Assembly: GCF_007992075.1 (NCBI RefSeq)
Contig: NZ_BJZO01000029.1
Location: 1-47,527 of the forward strand
DNA: 47,527 nucleotides
Direction of reading: 5' to 3'
Source: Pararhodospirillum oryzae
GTDB taxonomy: Bacteria; Pseudomonadota; Alphaproteobacteria; Rhodospirillales; Rhodospirillaceae
Part shown: in pieces, positions 17,507-26,125 of the stretch
How the letters are laid out: every line of letters begins with the position of its first letter
Numbering within the stretch: position 1 is the first letter of the stretch
Made by a program: the position numbers and the translations under genes
The notes under the pieces: model-generated
Seen by the model: the letters and a program-made list of their open reading frames with translations, nothing else
Database searches by the model: none
Told to the model about the DNA's origin: nothing

Positions 17507-19303
17507 ATGGACCTTTCCTTTCTGACCCTGGGGGTGGTGGGCGCGAGCCTTGCCCTTTATCTTTTCATCGCGGTGCGTGCCCGGGCCCTGGGGACCCGTG
17601 ATTTTTACGTGGCCGGGGGAAAGGTCCCGGCCCTTTTGAATGGCATGGCCACCGCCGCCGACTGGATGTCGGCCGCGTCGTTCATCTCGCTGGCCGGGGT
17701 CATCGCCTTTGGCGGCTTCGATGCCTCGGTCTACCTGGTGGGGTGGACGGGAGGCTATGTGCTGCTCGCCGTGCTGCTGGCCCCCTATTTACGCAAATGC
17801 GGCACGCTCACCGTGCCCTCGTTCCTTGGCGAGCGCTATGGATCACCGGCAGCCCGGGCGCTCGCGGTTTTATGCGTTTTGCTGGTTTCCGGGGTGTACG
17901 CCGCCGGGCAGATGCACGGCGTGGGCATCGTCTTTTCGCGGTTCCTGGGCGTGGACCTGACCACCGGGGTTTTGCTGGGCATGCTCGTGGTCATGATCAC
18001 CGCCGGGGTGGGTGGCATGAAGGCGGTGACCTACACCCAGGTGGCGCAATACAGCGTGGTGGTGGTGGCCTACACCGTGCCGGCGGCCTTCCTGGCCTTT
18101 TCCCTGACCGGGGTTCCCGTGCCGCAACTGGCGTTCGGGGCCGAGGTCACGGCGCCAGGACCCGGGCATGGCCTGTACCTGCTTGATGCCCTGGACACCG
18201 TTTTGCAGGACCTGGGCTTTGCCGCCTACACCCGCCCCGGGCGCTCGACCCTCGACCTCGTGGCGGTGGTGCTGGCCTTGATGGTGGGCACGGCCAGCCT
18301 GCCCCATATCCTGGTGCGCTTCTTCACCGTGCCCAGCGTGCGCGACGCGCGCCGGTCGGTGGGCTGGACCCTGATTTTCATTGCCCTTCTCTACACCACG
18401 GTGCCGGCGGTGGGGGCCATGGCCCGGTATACCCTGACCACCACCATCCAGCAGGGGACCATCGGCGACCCCCAGGCCAACCTGTCCTACGCGGCCCGAC
18501 CCGACTGGTTCCGCCATTGGGAAAGAACCGGCCTTCTGGTGGTCGAGGACCGCAACGGCGACGGGCGGATTCAGTACTACAACGACCGCGATCCGATCAT
18601 GCAGCGCCGGGCCGAGCATCTGGGCTGGCGTGGCAACGAGCTGACCCGCATCGATCCCGACATCCTGGTGCTGGCCACCCCGGAAATCGCCGGCCTGCCC
18701 GACTGGGTGGGGGCCCTGGTCGCGGCCGGAGCCGTGGCCGCCGCGTTATCCACCGCCTCGGGCCTGCTCATGGTGATGGCCTCGGCGCTCAGTCACGACC
18801 TGCTCAAGGGGGTGTGGTTTCCGGCCCTGTCCGACCGGGCCGAGATCCGGGCCGGACGCCTGGCCACGCTGGGCGCGGTGATCGGGGCCGGCCTTCTGGG
18901 GCTTCATCCTCCGGGGGCCGTCGCCGAGGTGGTGGCCCTGGCCTTTGGCCTGTCGGCCGCGACCTTGTTTCCCGCCCTGGTGTTCGGGGTTTTCGCGCCG
19001 TCGATGAACCGCCAGGGCATCGTCGCCGGAATGACGGTCGGCCTCGTGTTCACCGTGGGCTATCTGCTGATCTTCAAGGGCGTGGTCATGGCCCCCTTGC
19101 GCGAGAACAGCGCCGCCCACTGGCTGCTGGGCATCTCGCCCGAGGGGATTGGCAGCGTTGGCATGCTGCTAAACACGACCGTGGCCCTGGTGGTTGCCCG
19201 CCTGACCCCATCCCCCCCCGAGGCCTTGCGGCGAAAAGTCCGCGATCTGCGCACGCCGCGTGCCATCGGCACCCCGTCCACCCGCTGGCGCGGCGTGCCG
19301 TAA
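17507..19303 (+). CDS. Sodium/solute symporter large subunit (SSS family, VC_2705-like)
   Basis: This 598-residue inner-membrane symporter has about 13 helices. The opening DFYVAGGKVPALLNGMATAA and ADWMSAASFISLAG match the SSS core with its sodium-site region. A hydrophilic insertion, VVEDRNGDGRIQYYNDRDP, with a calcium-loop-like DRNGDG, splits the usual SSS helices and is typical of the VC_2705 subfamily. The substrate is probably a short-chain carboxylate, but this is not proven by sequence. ATG 17507 follows GGGAAGG by 9 bases and lies 23 bases after the DUF4212 stop. It converges on the chemoreceptor gene. Confidence 0.92.
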   Translation: MDLSFLTLGVVGASLALYLFIAVRARALGTRDFYVAGGKVPALLNGMATAADWMSAASFISLAGVIAFGGFDASVYLVGWTGGYVLLAVLLAPYLRKCGTLTVPSFLGERYGSPAARALAVLCVLLVSGVYAAGQMHGVGIVFSRFLGVDLTTGVLLGMLVVMITAGVGGMKAVTYTQVAQYSVVVVAYTVPAAFLAFSLTGVPVPQLAFGAEVTAPGPGHGLYLLDALDTVLQDLGFAAYTRPGRSTLDLVAVVLALMVGTASLPHILVRFFTVPSVRDARRSVGWTLIFIALLYTTVPAVGAMARYTLTTTIQQGTIGDPQANLSYAARPDWFRHWERTGLLVVEDRNGDGRIQYYNDRDPIMQRRAEHLGWRGNELTRIDPDILVLATPEIAGLPDWVGALVAAGAVAAALSTASGLLMVMASALSHDLLKGVWFPALSDRAEIRAGRLATLGAVIGAGLLGLHPPGAVAEVVALAFGLSAATLFPALVFGVFAPSMNRQGIVAGMTVGLVFTVGYLLIFKGVVMAPLRENSAAHWLLGISPEGIGSVGMLLNTTVALVVARLTPSPPEALRRKVRDLRTPRAIGTPSTRWRGVP

Positions 19304-19352
19304 GCCCGCCGGCGCCTTTTCCACGCGGGAGAGGGCCGGGCTTCAACCCTCG

Positions 19353-19398
19353 TTGTTTGAGTATGTCCTTTCGGGAAAAGCGGTATCCATTTTCCCTG
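19353..19398 (+). repeat. Dispersed hairpin repeat, copy 1
   Basis: The segment opens TTGTTTGAGTATGTCCTTTC. It then has GGGAAAA and TTTTCCC arms around a 10-base loop. It is closely related to 25483-25529 on the other strand. It sits between the convergent symporter and chemoreceptor genes. A second perfect 7-bp stem (CCTGACG 19395-19401 with CGTCAGG 19411-19417) overlaps the chemoreceptor stop and may help terminate both genes. Confidence 0.75.
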
Positions 19399-19412
19399 AC
19401 GCACTCCCCCCG

Positions 19413-21473
19413 TCAGGATTCGGCTTCGCGCACGGATTGCAAGAACCGGGCGATCAACCCCTTCAAGTCCAAGCTGCGCTGGCTCAGGAGGGCCGCGTCC
19501 TCCAGCACCTGGGCGGCGGCCATGCCGGTGGAACTGGCGGCGTCGGTGACATCGCCAATGCGCTCGCGAATGTCGTCGGTGCGCCGGGCGGCACCGTCGG
19601 CCCGGGCCTGAAGAACCCGCGTCACCTCGGCCTGGCGGGCGATGGCGGTGGCGATGGCGTCGAACACGGCGCCCAGTTGCCCCACCCGGCGCACGATCGC
19701 CTCGATCACGCTCACCGTTTCGTGGGTGGCGTCCTGGATCGCCGCGATCTGGCGCGCGATGTCATCGGTGGCGCGACTGGTCTGGCTGGCCAGATGCTTG
19801 ACCTCGCCCGCGACCACGGCGAACCCCTTGCCGGCCTCGCCCGCGCGCGCGGCCTCGATGGTGGCGTTCAAGGCCAGCAGGTTGGTTTGCTCGGCGATAT
19901 CGGTGATCAGGCGCACCACCTCGCCCACCCGCCCCACCGCTTCCGACAGGCCGGCGACCTTGCCGGTGCTTTCCCGGGCCTCGCGCGTGGCCTCGGCGGA
20001 CAGGGCGCGGGACGCTTCCACTTCGTGCTCGATGGCGTGAACCGCGTCGACCAGGGTTTCGGTGGCCCCCGCCACTTCCCGCACATCCTCCGAGGCCCCG
20101 CCGGCGGCCCCGGCCACCGACTCCGCCTGCGTGCTGGAATGCTGGGTGGCTTCCGCCATGTCGCGGGCTGTCTCCTCCATGTGGCCCGCGGCCTCGGCGA
20201 CCGTGGCAATGAGGCCGGCGACCGACTGATCGAACTCGCGAAGCAAACCCTCCACGGCTTTCGCCCGCCGGGCTTGCACGGCCAGGCCTTCAACCTCGCG
20301 GGCCTGGGCCGCGCGCCGGGCGATTTCCCCTTGCCGGAACTGCTCGACCGAGCGCGCCATGACACCAATTTCATTGCCCAGGCCCTGCCCCGGCACCGTC
20401 CGCTCGACGTCTCCGGCCCCCAGGACCTCCATGGCGCGGGTCAGGCCCTGAAAATCGCCCAGCATCTGGCGCGCCACCCACACCGCGCCGCCGACCGACG
20501 CCGTCAGCAATGCAAGCAGGCCCAGCAAGCCCAGGATAAGGTCGCGGCGGGCCTGGGCGCCCACGACTTCGACCAGATCAAGCAGCGCGCGGGCCGTTTC
20601 CTCCTCGATCTCGCGAAACAGGTTGATTCGCGCCGTGGCCGCCTCGAACCACTGGGCGGCCGAGGCTCCCTCGATCTGCCCCGTGATCAGGCTGTCGTGG
20701 GCGATCCGGCGCAGGCGCTCGACCTCGGCCGTGGCGGGCCGGGCCAGGGTGGCCTCGGCCCGCGCCCGCAGCCCGGGATCGCTCAGCGCCTCGAAAACGG
20801 CCCACAGCGCCTTTTCCTCGCCGTTCAGCGCCTTGGCCTGTTCCCACAAATCCAGGTTGAAGGAACCGGTCGCGAAGCCACGCGCAACCGTCGCACGCTC
20901 GCGCCCCGCCCGCTCCTTGGCGTGCATCAGGGCAACATAGGCAATCAGACGGGTGGTGACCTCGGCATTGCGGCTGAAGGCGCGCAGCCGGTCAACCAGC
21001 CTCAAAGCCTGCTCGATGATCGGGGTGTAGGCCCCAACCGCCCGCCCCGATTCCAGGTGACGCGAATCCACTTTCTCGCGCAGGGCCTGGCGCCCGGCCA
21101 ACGCCACGCCCAGCGCCTCCAGATCCGCGGCCAGCCCCGCCCCCGGCTGGCTCAAGGGAGAGGCCTTGATCGCGCTTTCCAAATGCGCCACCGCGTCATC
21201 CACCGCGCGCCGTTCGGCTTCCAGGCGGACCTTGAAATCGTCGCTTCCCTCGGCCAGCAGCAGGCCCGAGGCGCCGCGTTCCTTCTGGAGCCCGTGCACG
21301 ACGCCCCCCAGTTCCACCGTCACCCTGACCATCTCGCCCAACGCCAGGCTGCGCTTCAGGGTTTGGGCCTGGTCCATCGCCAGCACGATGGCGAGAGCGA
21401 TCAGCCCCAGCAGGGGCAACAGAACGCTCAAGGCGATGGATAGGCGAATCGATCGATGGCGTAGAATGGGCAT
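19413..21473 (-). CDS. Methyl-accepting chemotaxis protein with NIT-type sensor
   Basis: This 686-residue chemoreceptor starts at ATG 21473, with GGGGAG 6 bases upstream; a longer in-frame start at 21548 lacks a site. The layout is: membrane helix at about residues 10-31; a periplasmic all-helical domain of about 270 residues containing [15 protein letters not shown], a pattern of the nitrate/nitrite-sensing (NIT) domain; a second helix ([18 protein letters not shown]); HAMP; and the signalling domain with tip [20 protein letters not shown] followed by [15 protein letters not shown]. The ligand is unproven, since NIT domains do not all bind nitrate. No CheB/CheR-docking pentapeptide is seen at the C terminus ([11 protein letters not shown]). 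Confidence 0.92.
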   Translation of the reverse strand: MPILRHRSIRLSIALSVLLPLLGLIALAIVLAMDQAQTLKRSLALGEMVRVTVELGGVVHGLQKERGASGLLLAEGSDDFKVRLEAERRAVDDAVAHLESAIKASPLSQPGAGLAADLEALGVALAGRQALREKVDSRHLESGRAVGAYTPIIEQALRLVDRLRAFSRNAEVTTRLIAYVALMHAKERAGRERATVARGFATGSFNLDLWEQAKALNGEEKALWAVFEALSDPGLRARAEATLARPATAEVERLRRIAHDSLITGQIEGASAAQWFEAATARINLFREIEEETARALLDLVEVVGAQARRDLILGLLGLLALLTASVGGAVWVARQMLGDFQGLTRAMEVLGAGDVERTVPGQGLGNEIGVMARSVEQFRQGEIARRAAQAREVEGLAVQARRAKAVEGLLREFDQSVAGLIATVAEAAGHMEETARDMAEATQHSSTQAESVAGAAGGASEDVREVAGATETLVDAVHAIEHEVEASRALSAEATREARESTGKVAGLSEAVGRVGEVVRLITDIAEQTNLLALNATIEAARAGEAGKGFAVVAGEVKHLASQTSRATDDIARQIAAIQDATHETVSVIEAIVRRVGQLGAVFDAIATAIARQAEVTRVLQARADGAARRTDDIRERIGDVTDAASSTGMAAAQVLEDAALLSQRSLDLKGLIARFLQSVREAES

Positions 21474-21637
21474 CCCCGTCTCCCCGTCGCGGCCCCCGGG
21501 TGGATTGCGGCGCAAACAGCCCAAAGACCGTACCCGATTTCCATCCATAAGGATACACCCGACCCTGCCCTACACGGCATGGACGCTTTTTTTCGACGCC
21601 GGGACAAGAAAGAGGACCAAAAAAGTCTGTTTAAGGC

Positions 21638-21666
21638 TTGCGTTCAGGAATGCGAGTGCCTATCAT
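21638..21666 (+). promoter_or_regulatory. Sigma-70-like promoter of the candidate sRNA
   Basis: TTGCGT (21638-21643) and TATCAT (21661-21666; five of six matches) are separated by exactly 17 bases. Transcription would start near 21673. No plus-strand gene lies between here and the strong terminator at 21741-21772. Confidence 0.55.
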
Positions 21667-21672
21667 TCTCTC

Positions 21673-21772
21673 ACTGAGGACTTGTGAGGTTTCCCCTATC
21701 GAACCCTCTTACTGGTGTCTCGGCCTTCAGGCTCCTTGATGCGGCTTCCCCCCTGGGGAGGCCGCTTTTTTT
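21673..21772 (+). ncRNA. Candidate ~100-nt small RNA
   Basis: A promoter-like pair and a perfect intrinsic terminator bracket about 100 bases that belong to no annotated gene. The flanking gene on the left is divergent, and the next plus-strand gene starts almost 400 bases later. The transcript would contain CTCCTT (21732-21737), complementary to a Shine-Dalgarno sequence, just before the terminator stem. That would suit a trans-acting regulator. It does not match SRP RNA, 6S or tmRNA landmarks that I know. A 29-codon open frame (21650-21739) overlaps it. Confidence 0.5.
21741..21772 (+). terminator. Strong orphan intrinsic terminator
   Basis: GCGGCTTCCCC (21741-21751) pairs with GGGGAGGCCGC (21755-21765), with one G-T wobble and a CCT loop. 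Seven T follow (21766-21772). It is oriented for plus-strand transcription, yet no recognised gene ends here. Confidence 0.9.
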
Positions 21773-21780
21773 GCGTTCCG

Positions 21781-22149
21781 AATCATGGATAAGCGCCGTT
21801 GATCCGACATGAAAAGATATGAAAAACCACATAAACACAAAACTGCACGCACCAACATGGTTGCAGGTCAAAACACCATTAAACAAAAGAGACCAGACAC
21901 GATGTTATTTTATTTGAAATATTGCGTGTAAAGTCAGATAATTAACTTTCTCCGCCACGCACATTCCCTCCGGTTATCCGCGATCGGCCCATTCTGGCCC
22001 AAGACACCCGGCACCCCGGAGCGGGCGCTTGACGCCCCCCGGGTAATCCGCCAGCCTGGACCGGTTTCGCGGGACTCCGCGCGGCCCCGCGCCCCGATTG
22101 CCGACCCTGGCCGACGATCGCGTTTCGTTTCCCGTTCAAGGCCACTTCC
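21781..22149 (+). promoter_or_regulatory. AT-rich upstream region of the SulP gene with promoter and dyad
   Basis: From about 21790 to 21950 base composition drops sharply in GC compared with the rest of the window. A good promoter pair is TTGAAA (21914-21919) and GATAAT (21938-21943), 18 bases apart. Upstream, 21843-21866 holds an operator-like dyad: CTGCA and TGCAG arms with ACCA/TGGT inside. The leader to ATG 22150 would be about 200 bases. No gene is supported in it. Confidence 0.5.
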
Positions 22150-23871
22150 ATGACGTCTTCGCCTCCGACGCGCCCCGTGGCGCCTTCCCAGCCCGGCTTC
22201 ATCGAGCTGTTCACGCCCAAGCTGATCACCGTGTTGCGCGAGGGCTACCGCTGGCCGCACCTGCGCGCCGATGCCCTGGCCGGGCTCAGCGTCGCCATCG
22301 TGGCGTTGCCCCTGTCCACCGCGATCGCCATCGCCTCGGGGGTCACGCCCGACCGGGGGCTGTACACCGCCATCGTGGGTGGGCTTTTGATCTCGCTTCT
22401 GGGCGGCAGCCGCTTCCAGATCGGCGGCCCGGCCGGGGCCTTTATCGTGCTGGTCGCGACCACGGTGCACACCCATGGCCTGGACGGCCTGCTCCTGGCC
22501 GTGTTCCTCTCGGGCCTGCTCTTGATGGCGCTCGGGTTCCTGCGCCTGGGGACCTACGTCAAGTACCTGCCCTACCCCGTGACCATCGGCTTCACCGCCG
22601 GCATTGGGGTGATCATTTTCACAAGCCAGATCAAGGAACTCCTGGGCCTCACCCTGGCCGGGCCCGAGCCGGGACCGTTCCTTGAGAAACTGCCGGCGCT
22701 GTGGGCGGCGCTGCCCACCGTTCACCTGCCCACCTTGGGCCTGTCGGCGCTCACCATTGCCCTTCTGGTCGGGCTCAAGCGCTGGCGCCCGCACTGGCCC
22801 GGCCTTTTGATCGCCATCGCCCTGACCTCGGCGCTGGCCGCTGTCTTCAACCTGCCGGTGGAAACCATCGGCAGCCGCTTTGGCGGCATTCCCACTGGCC
22901 TGCCCGCGCCGCACTTGCCTGATCTGTCCTGGGCCAAGGTCCAGGCCGTGATGCCGGCCGCCGTGTCCTTTGCCTTGCTGGGCGCGATTGAATCCCTGCT
23001 CTCGGCCGTGGTCGCCGACAGCATGACCGGGCGCAACCACCGCTCCAACTGCGAGTTGGTCGCCCAGGGCATCGCCAACATGGGGTCTTCCGTGTTCGGC
23101 GGTATTTGCGTGACCGGCACCATCGCGCGCACCGCCACCAACGTGCGGGCCGGGGCCCATGGGCCGATGGCCGGCGTGTTCCACGCGCTCACCTTGCTGG
23201 CCTTCATCCTGGTGGCCGCGCCCCTGGGCGATCGCATTCCGCTCGCGGCCCTGGCCGGCGTGCTCGCCATCCTGGCCTGGAACATGGTCGAACGGCACGC
23301 GATCACGACCCTGGTCCGCGCCTCGTGGGGCGATGCGGTTGTCTTGCTGGCGACCTTGGGCCTCACCGTGCTGCGCGACCTGACCGAGGCCATTTTGATC
23401 GGCTTTGCCCTGGGCGCCCTGGTTTTCATCCGGCGCATGTCGCAGGCCACCGAGGTCGAGGCCCTGACGCCCCTGATTCCCGGCGATCGGGCCGACGGCG
23501 CCCCGGCCGAGCGCACCCCCTACGACGCCCGAGCCGCCCAAAACCGCTCCGTGGCCGTGTACCGGATTACCGGCGCGTTCTTCTTCGGCGCGGCGGCCTC
23601 GGTGGGTTCGGCCCTGGAGCGCATCGCCGATGCCCATTCCACCTTGATCATCGATTTTTCCGCCGTGCCCTTCTTGGATTCCACCGCCGCCAAGACCATT
23701 GAAGGACTGGCGCAAAAGGCCGAACGGCGCGGGCGGACCCTGGTTCTGACCGGGGCCAGCATTCCCGTGCGCCGGGCCTTGCTGGCCCATGGCGTGCGCC
23801 CGCCGCTGGTCACCTTCGCGCCGTCGATCGAGGATGCCTTGCCGCCCGCGCCCGAGGCCGCCGCCCCTTGA
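22150..23871 (+). CDS. SulP family anion transporter with STAS domain
   Basis: This 573-residue SLC26/SulP transporter opens with the family helix LRADALAGLSVAIVALPLSTAIA (residues about 37-59) and GGSRFQIGGPAGAFIVLV. The SulP signature is seen in AIESLLSAVVADSMTG, and NMGSSVFGGICVTGTIARTA follows. A cytoplasmic STAS domain occupies about residues 450-560, with DFSAVPFLDSTAAKTIEGL around the usual Asp-Ser site. Substrate is uncertain: SulP proteins carry sulfate, bicarbonate or dicarboxylates. AAGG lies about 8 bases upstream of the ATG. The stop overlaps the TTG start of the next gene. Confidence 0.93.
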   Translation: MTSSPPTRPVAPSQPGFIELFTPKLITVLREGYRWPHLRADALAGLSVAIVALPLSTAIAIASGVTPDRGLYTAIVGGLLISLLGGSRFQIGGPAGAFIVLVATTVHTHGLDGLLLAVFLSGLLLMALGFLRLGTYVKYLPYPVTIGFTAGIGVIIFTSQIKELLGLTLAGPEPGPFLEKLPALWAALPTVHLPTLGLSALTIALLVGLKRWRPHWPGLLIAIALTSALAAVFNLPVETIGSRFGGIPTGLPAPHLPDLSWAKVQAVMPAAVSFALLGAIESLLSAVVADSMTGRNHRSNCELVAQGIANMGSSVFGGICVTGTIARTATNVRAGAHGPMAGVFHALTLLAFILVAAPLGDRIPLAALAGVLAILAWNMVERHAITTLVRASWGDAVVLLATLGLTVLRDLTEAILIGFALGALVFIRRMSQATEVEALTPLIPGDRADGAPAERTPYDARAAQNRSVAVYRITGAFFFGAAASVGSALERIADAHSTLIIDFSAVPFLDSTAAKTIEGLAQKAERRGRTLVLTGASIPVRRALLAHGVRPPLVTFAPSIEDALPPAPEAAAP

Positions 23872-25475
23872 TCGGCCAGGCGCCCGGCCCGGCGTCCGGG
23901 GCCCTGTCCCCGGGGGGAACCCTGCCCGTTCGGGTCCCCCGGAGGATCCCAAGCCTTCCGCTGCTGGAAAGCGCCCTGGTCGCGGTGGCGACCCTGGGGC
24001 TGGGGGCGCGTCGGGCCCGGGAGCGCGCCGCGCGGAGTCTGCTGGCGGCAACCACGGTGGGCGGGCTTCCCCTCGACGGCCCCCTGCCCGAGGCGTCGTC
24101 GCACCGGACGGCGCGGACCCTGGCGCGCACGGGACTGGCCACCCTGGGCCTGATCCCCCCCCGCCTGGCCCGCGAGACCACAACGCCCGGCCCGGGCGGC
24201 CGACCGCTCCACCACGCTGTGTTGCGCGTCGCGACCGCGTTGCTTGCCTGCCTCTCGGGCGGACTGCTCTTGCCCCTGGCCACGCGCGCGGCCGAACGCC
24301 ACCGCCTGGAGCGGCTGCGGCCGCCGGGCCTGCGCGGGATGGAAGCGTGGCCCCTGGCGCCGTTTTATGGCGCGCTGCTCCCGGCGCTTGCCCTGGCCCT
24401 GGCGGTCGGGCTCCTGGGCCTGGGGCTGGGGTGGGCCGGGGCCCGCGTGGGAGCCTCCCTGTGGGGGCCTCCGGTGCCAACCTTCCCCGAATACGCATGG
24501 ATCGCCGCCTTGCCGGCCCTGCTGGTTGGACAGGTGGCCTATCAGGGCCGGTGCCGGGTCCTGGCTTTAGGGTTCCTCGTGGGTCCCGGGGGGGAACGGC
24601 TGGCGTGCACCTTGTCGGGGCCCCGCCTGGCCTGGATCGCCGCCTCCAACGCGCTCGCGGTGCTGGCAAGCGCGGGCTTGCTGCTAGGATGGGCCCAGGC
24701 CCGCCTGTGGCGCGCCGTCGCCGGCCGCCTCGCCGTCAGCCTTCCCGCAGGCCCCTCCCCCCCGCCGTCCTCCCGCTCCCGCCGGGCCACGCCCTCGTCG
24801 CCCGCGCGGCTGGCCCTGGCCGGGGGGGGGCTGCTGGCGGCGCTGGCGTTGATCCCGGCCGGGGTGGGCGAAACCTGGCGCCTTGTTCCGCGCGCGGTTG
24901 ATCGCGCCCTGGGCGCCGGCCTGTTCGAGGCGCTGCGCGCGGGCGGCCTCGCGCCCAGTGGCCTGCCCCGGGCCCGTCAGGAGGCCTTGCATGCCCGCTT
25001 CGCCGGGTTGGCCCGCGCCGATGGCCAGGATCCACCCCCACCCCTGGCCCTGGTCCGCGCCCCGGCGCCCCTGGCCCTGGCGCTTCCCGGGGGACCGGTG
25101 CTGATCAGCGACCGCCTGGTTCGCCTGGCCAACGACGACACCGCCCTGGCCGGGGTGATGGCCCACGAACTGGGGCACATCCAGGCCCGCCACGGGCCGC
25201 GCCGCCTGCTGCACAGCCTTGGTCTTGCCGCTGGTCTGTTCCTGGCCCGGGGATCGCCCTGGGTGCTGCCGGCCGAGGCCCTGATCGTGCCGGTTTTCCT
25301 GCAAGACCGGGCCCGCTCGCGTGCCTTTGAAGCCAGCGCCGATACCCACGCCCTGGCGCTGCTGGGACGGGTTGGCCTGGATCCCGCCCCCTTGCGCGCC
25401 CTGCTCGACCGCCTGGGCGGCGGTGGCGGCTGGCTGGATGCCCACCCGGCCGCCCGGAATCGCCTGCGCCCTTAG
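23868..25475 (+). CDS. M48 family membrane metallopeptidase
   Basis: The C-terminal part is a clear M48 peptidase. It has GPVLISDRLVRL, then the zinc motif HELGH (in MAHELGHIQARHG), and a downstream Glu ligand in AFEASADTHALALLG. The ~350 residues before it contain several hydrophobic segments and Pro/Arg-rich stretches and are not recognised. The frame begins at TTG 23868, overlapping the SulP stop. That start is plausible for coupling but unproven, and the true start may be internal, in which case the protein would be shorter than 535 residues. M48 enzymes of this kind work in envelope protein quality control. It ends before a hairpin repeat. Confidence 0.75.
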   Translation: MIGQAPGPASGALSPGGTLPVRVPRRIPSLPLLESALVAVATLGLGARRARERAARSLLAATTVGGLPLDGPLPEASSHRTARTLARTGLATLGLIPPRLARETTTPGPGGRPLHHAVLRVATALLACLSGGLLLPLATRAAERHRLERLRPPGLRGMEAWPLAPFYGALLPALALALAVGLLGLGLGWAGARVGASLWGPPVPTFPEYAWIAALPALLVGQVAYQGRCRVLALGFLVGPGGERLACTLSGPRLAWIAASNALAVLASAGLLLGWAQARLWRAVAGRLAVSLPAGPSPPPSSRSRRATPSSPARLALAGGGLLAALALIPAGVGETWRLVPRAVDRALGAGLFEALRAGGLAPSGLPRARQEALHARFAGLARADGQDPPPPLALVRAPAPLALALPGGPVLISDRLVRLANDDTALAGVMAHELGHIQARHGPRRLLHSLGLAAGLFLARGSPWVLPAEALIVPVFLQDRARSRAFEASADTHALALLGRVGLDPAPLRALLDRLGGGGGWLDAHPAARNRLRP

Positions 25476-25482
25476 CGTTTGC

Positions 25483-25529
25483 CAGGGAAAAGTCGGCACC
25501 GCTTTTCCCGAAAAGACAAACTCAAGCAA
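25483..25529 (-). repeat. Dispersed hairpin repeat, copy 2
   Basis: Read on the minus strand it starts TTGCTTGAGTTTGTCTTTTC, then GGGAAAAG and CTTTTCCC arms around a 9-base loop. Aligned with copy 1 at 19353-19398 it differs at only a few positions, mostly in the loop. It lies between convergent genes, as copy 1 does. Confidence 0.75.
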
Positions 25530-25539
25530 AGGGATCCAA

Positions 25540-25572
25540 AGTCTGTCCGCTTCAACGTGAAACGGACGGACT
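25540..25572. terminator. Long hairpin between convergent genes
   Basis: AGTCTGTCCG (25540-25549) pairs with CGGACGGACT (25563-25572) with one wobble. TTCA/TGAA extend the stem around an ACG loop. It abuts the stop of the DUF2155 gene and could stop transcription from both directions, though T runs are absent. Confidence 0.55.
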
Positions 25573-26034
25573 CTAGTCGAGGGGCGCGGGGCCGCTGTCG
25601 GACGGCGCCGGGGTGGCAGAGCCGTCGTCGGGAACCTCGGTGCCGCCGGTCTCGGCGTCGGAGGGGATTTCGCAGCGCAGCACCCATACGTCATACACGC
25701 TGTGATCCATCGCCGACAGGGCCGGGCTGGAGGCAAACATCCAGCCGTGGAACACGTCGCGCGCGGGCTCGCCCTCGGCCAGTTCCGTGATATCCAGGTA
25801 GGCGGCGCTTTCCGGATCGTCGGGGGGCACCCGGCGCACGCACGAGCGCACGGTGATCGACAGCACCCCCAGGCGCGTCGCCGTCCCCACGTCCACGCGC
25901 ACTTCACCAATACGGGCGGTGATCTTGTCCAGCCAGCCCAGGCGGGCCGTTTGCGCCTGGATATCCTCGGCGCCGGCGGGAGCGGCGATCCCGATCCCCC
26001 CCAGCACCGTGACCAGGGCCACCAGCGTCCGCAT
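25573..26034 (-). CDS. DUF2155 domain secreted protein
   Basis: This 153-residue protein is taken from ATG 26034, where a signal peptide (MRTLVALVTVLGGIGIAAPAGA, cleaved before ED) begins directly and GGGGAAG lies upstream. In-frame ATGs at 26088 and 26100 would add 18-22 basic residues. The DUF2155 body includes ARLGWLDKITARIGEVRVDVG, a conserved Cys in TVRSCVRR, and VFHGWMFASSPALSAMDHSVYDVWVLRC. The family is of unknown function and in alphaproteobacteria usually lies near NDUFA12 and MCE genes, as here. The acidic Ser/Pro tail looks disordered. Confidence 0.85.
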   Translation of the reverse strand: MRTLVALVTVLGGIGIAAPAGAEDIQAQTARLGWLDKITARIGEVRVDVGTATRLGVLSITVRSCVRRVPPDDPESAAYLDITELAEGEPARDVFHGWMFASSPALSAMDHSVYDVWVLRCEIPSDAETGGTEVPDDGSATPAPSDSGPAPLD

Positions 26035-26125
26035 CCCGCTTCCCCGATGCCAGTGCCCCACGCGTGCCCTTGATGGCCGAGTCTTCATGATCCGTTCCAT
26101 TATGTTCGCGATCGCGCCCGCCCGC

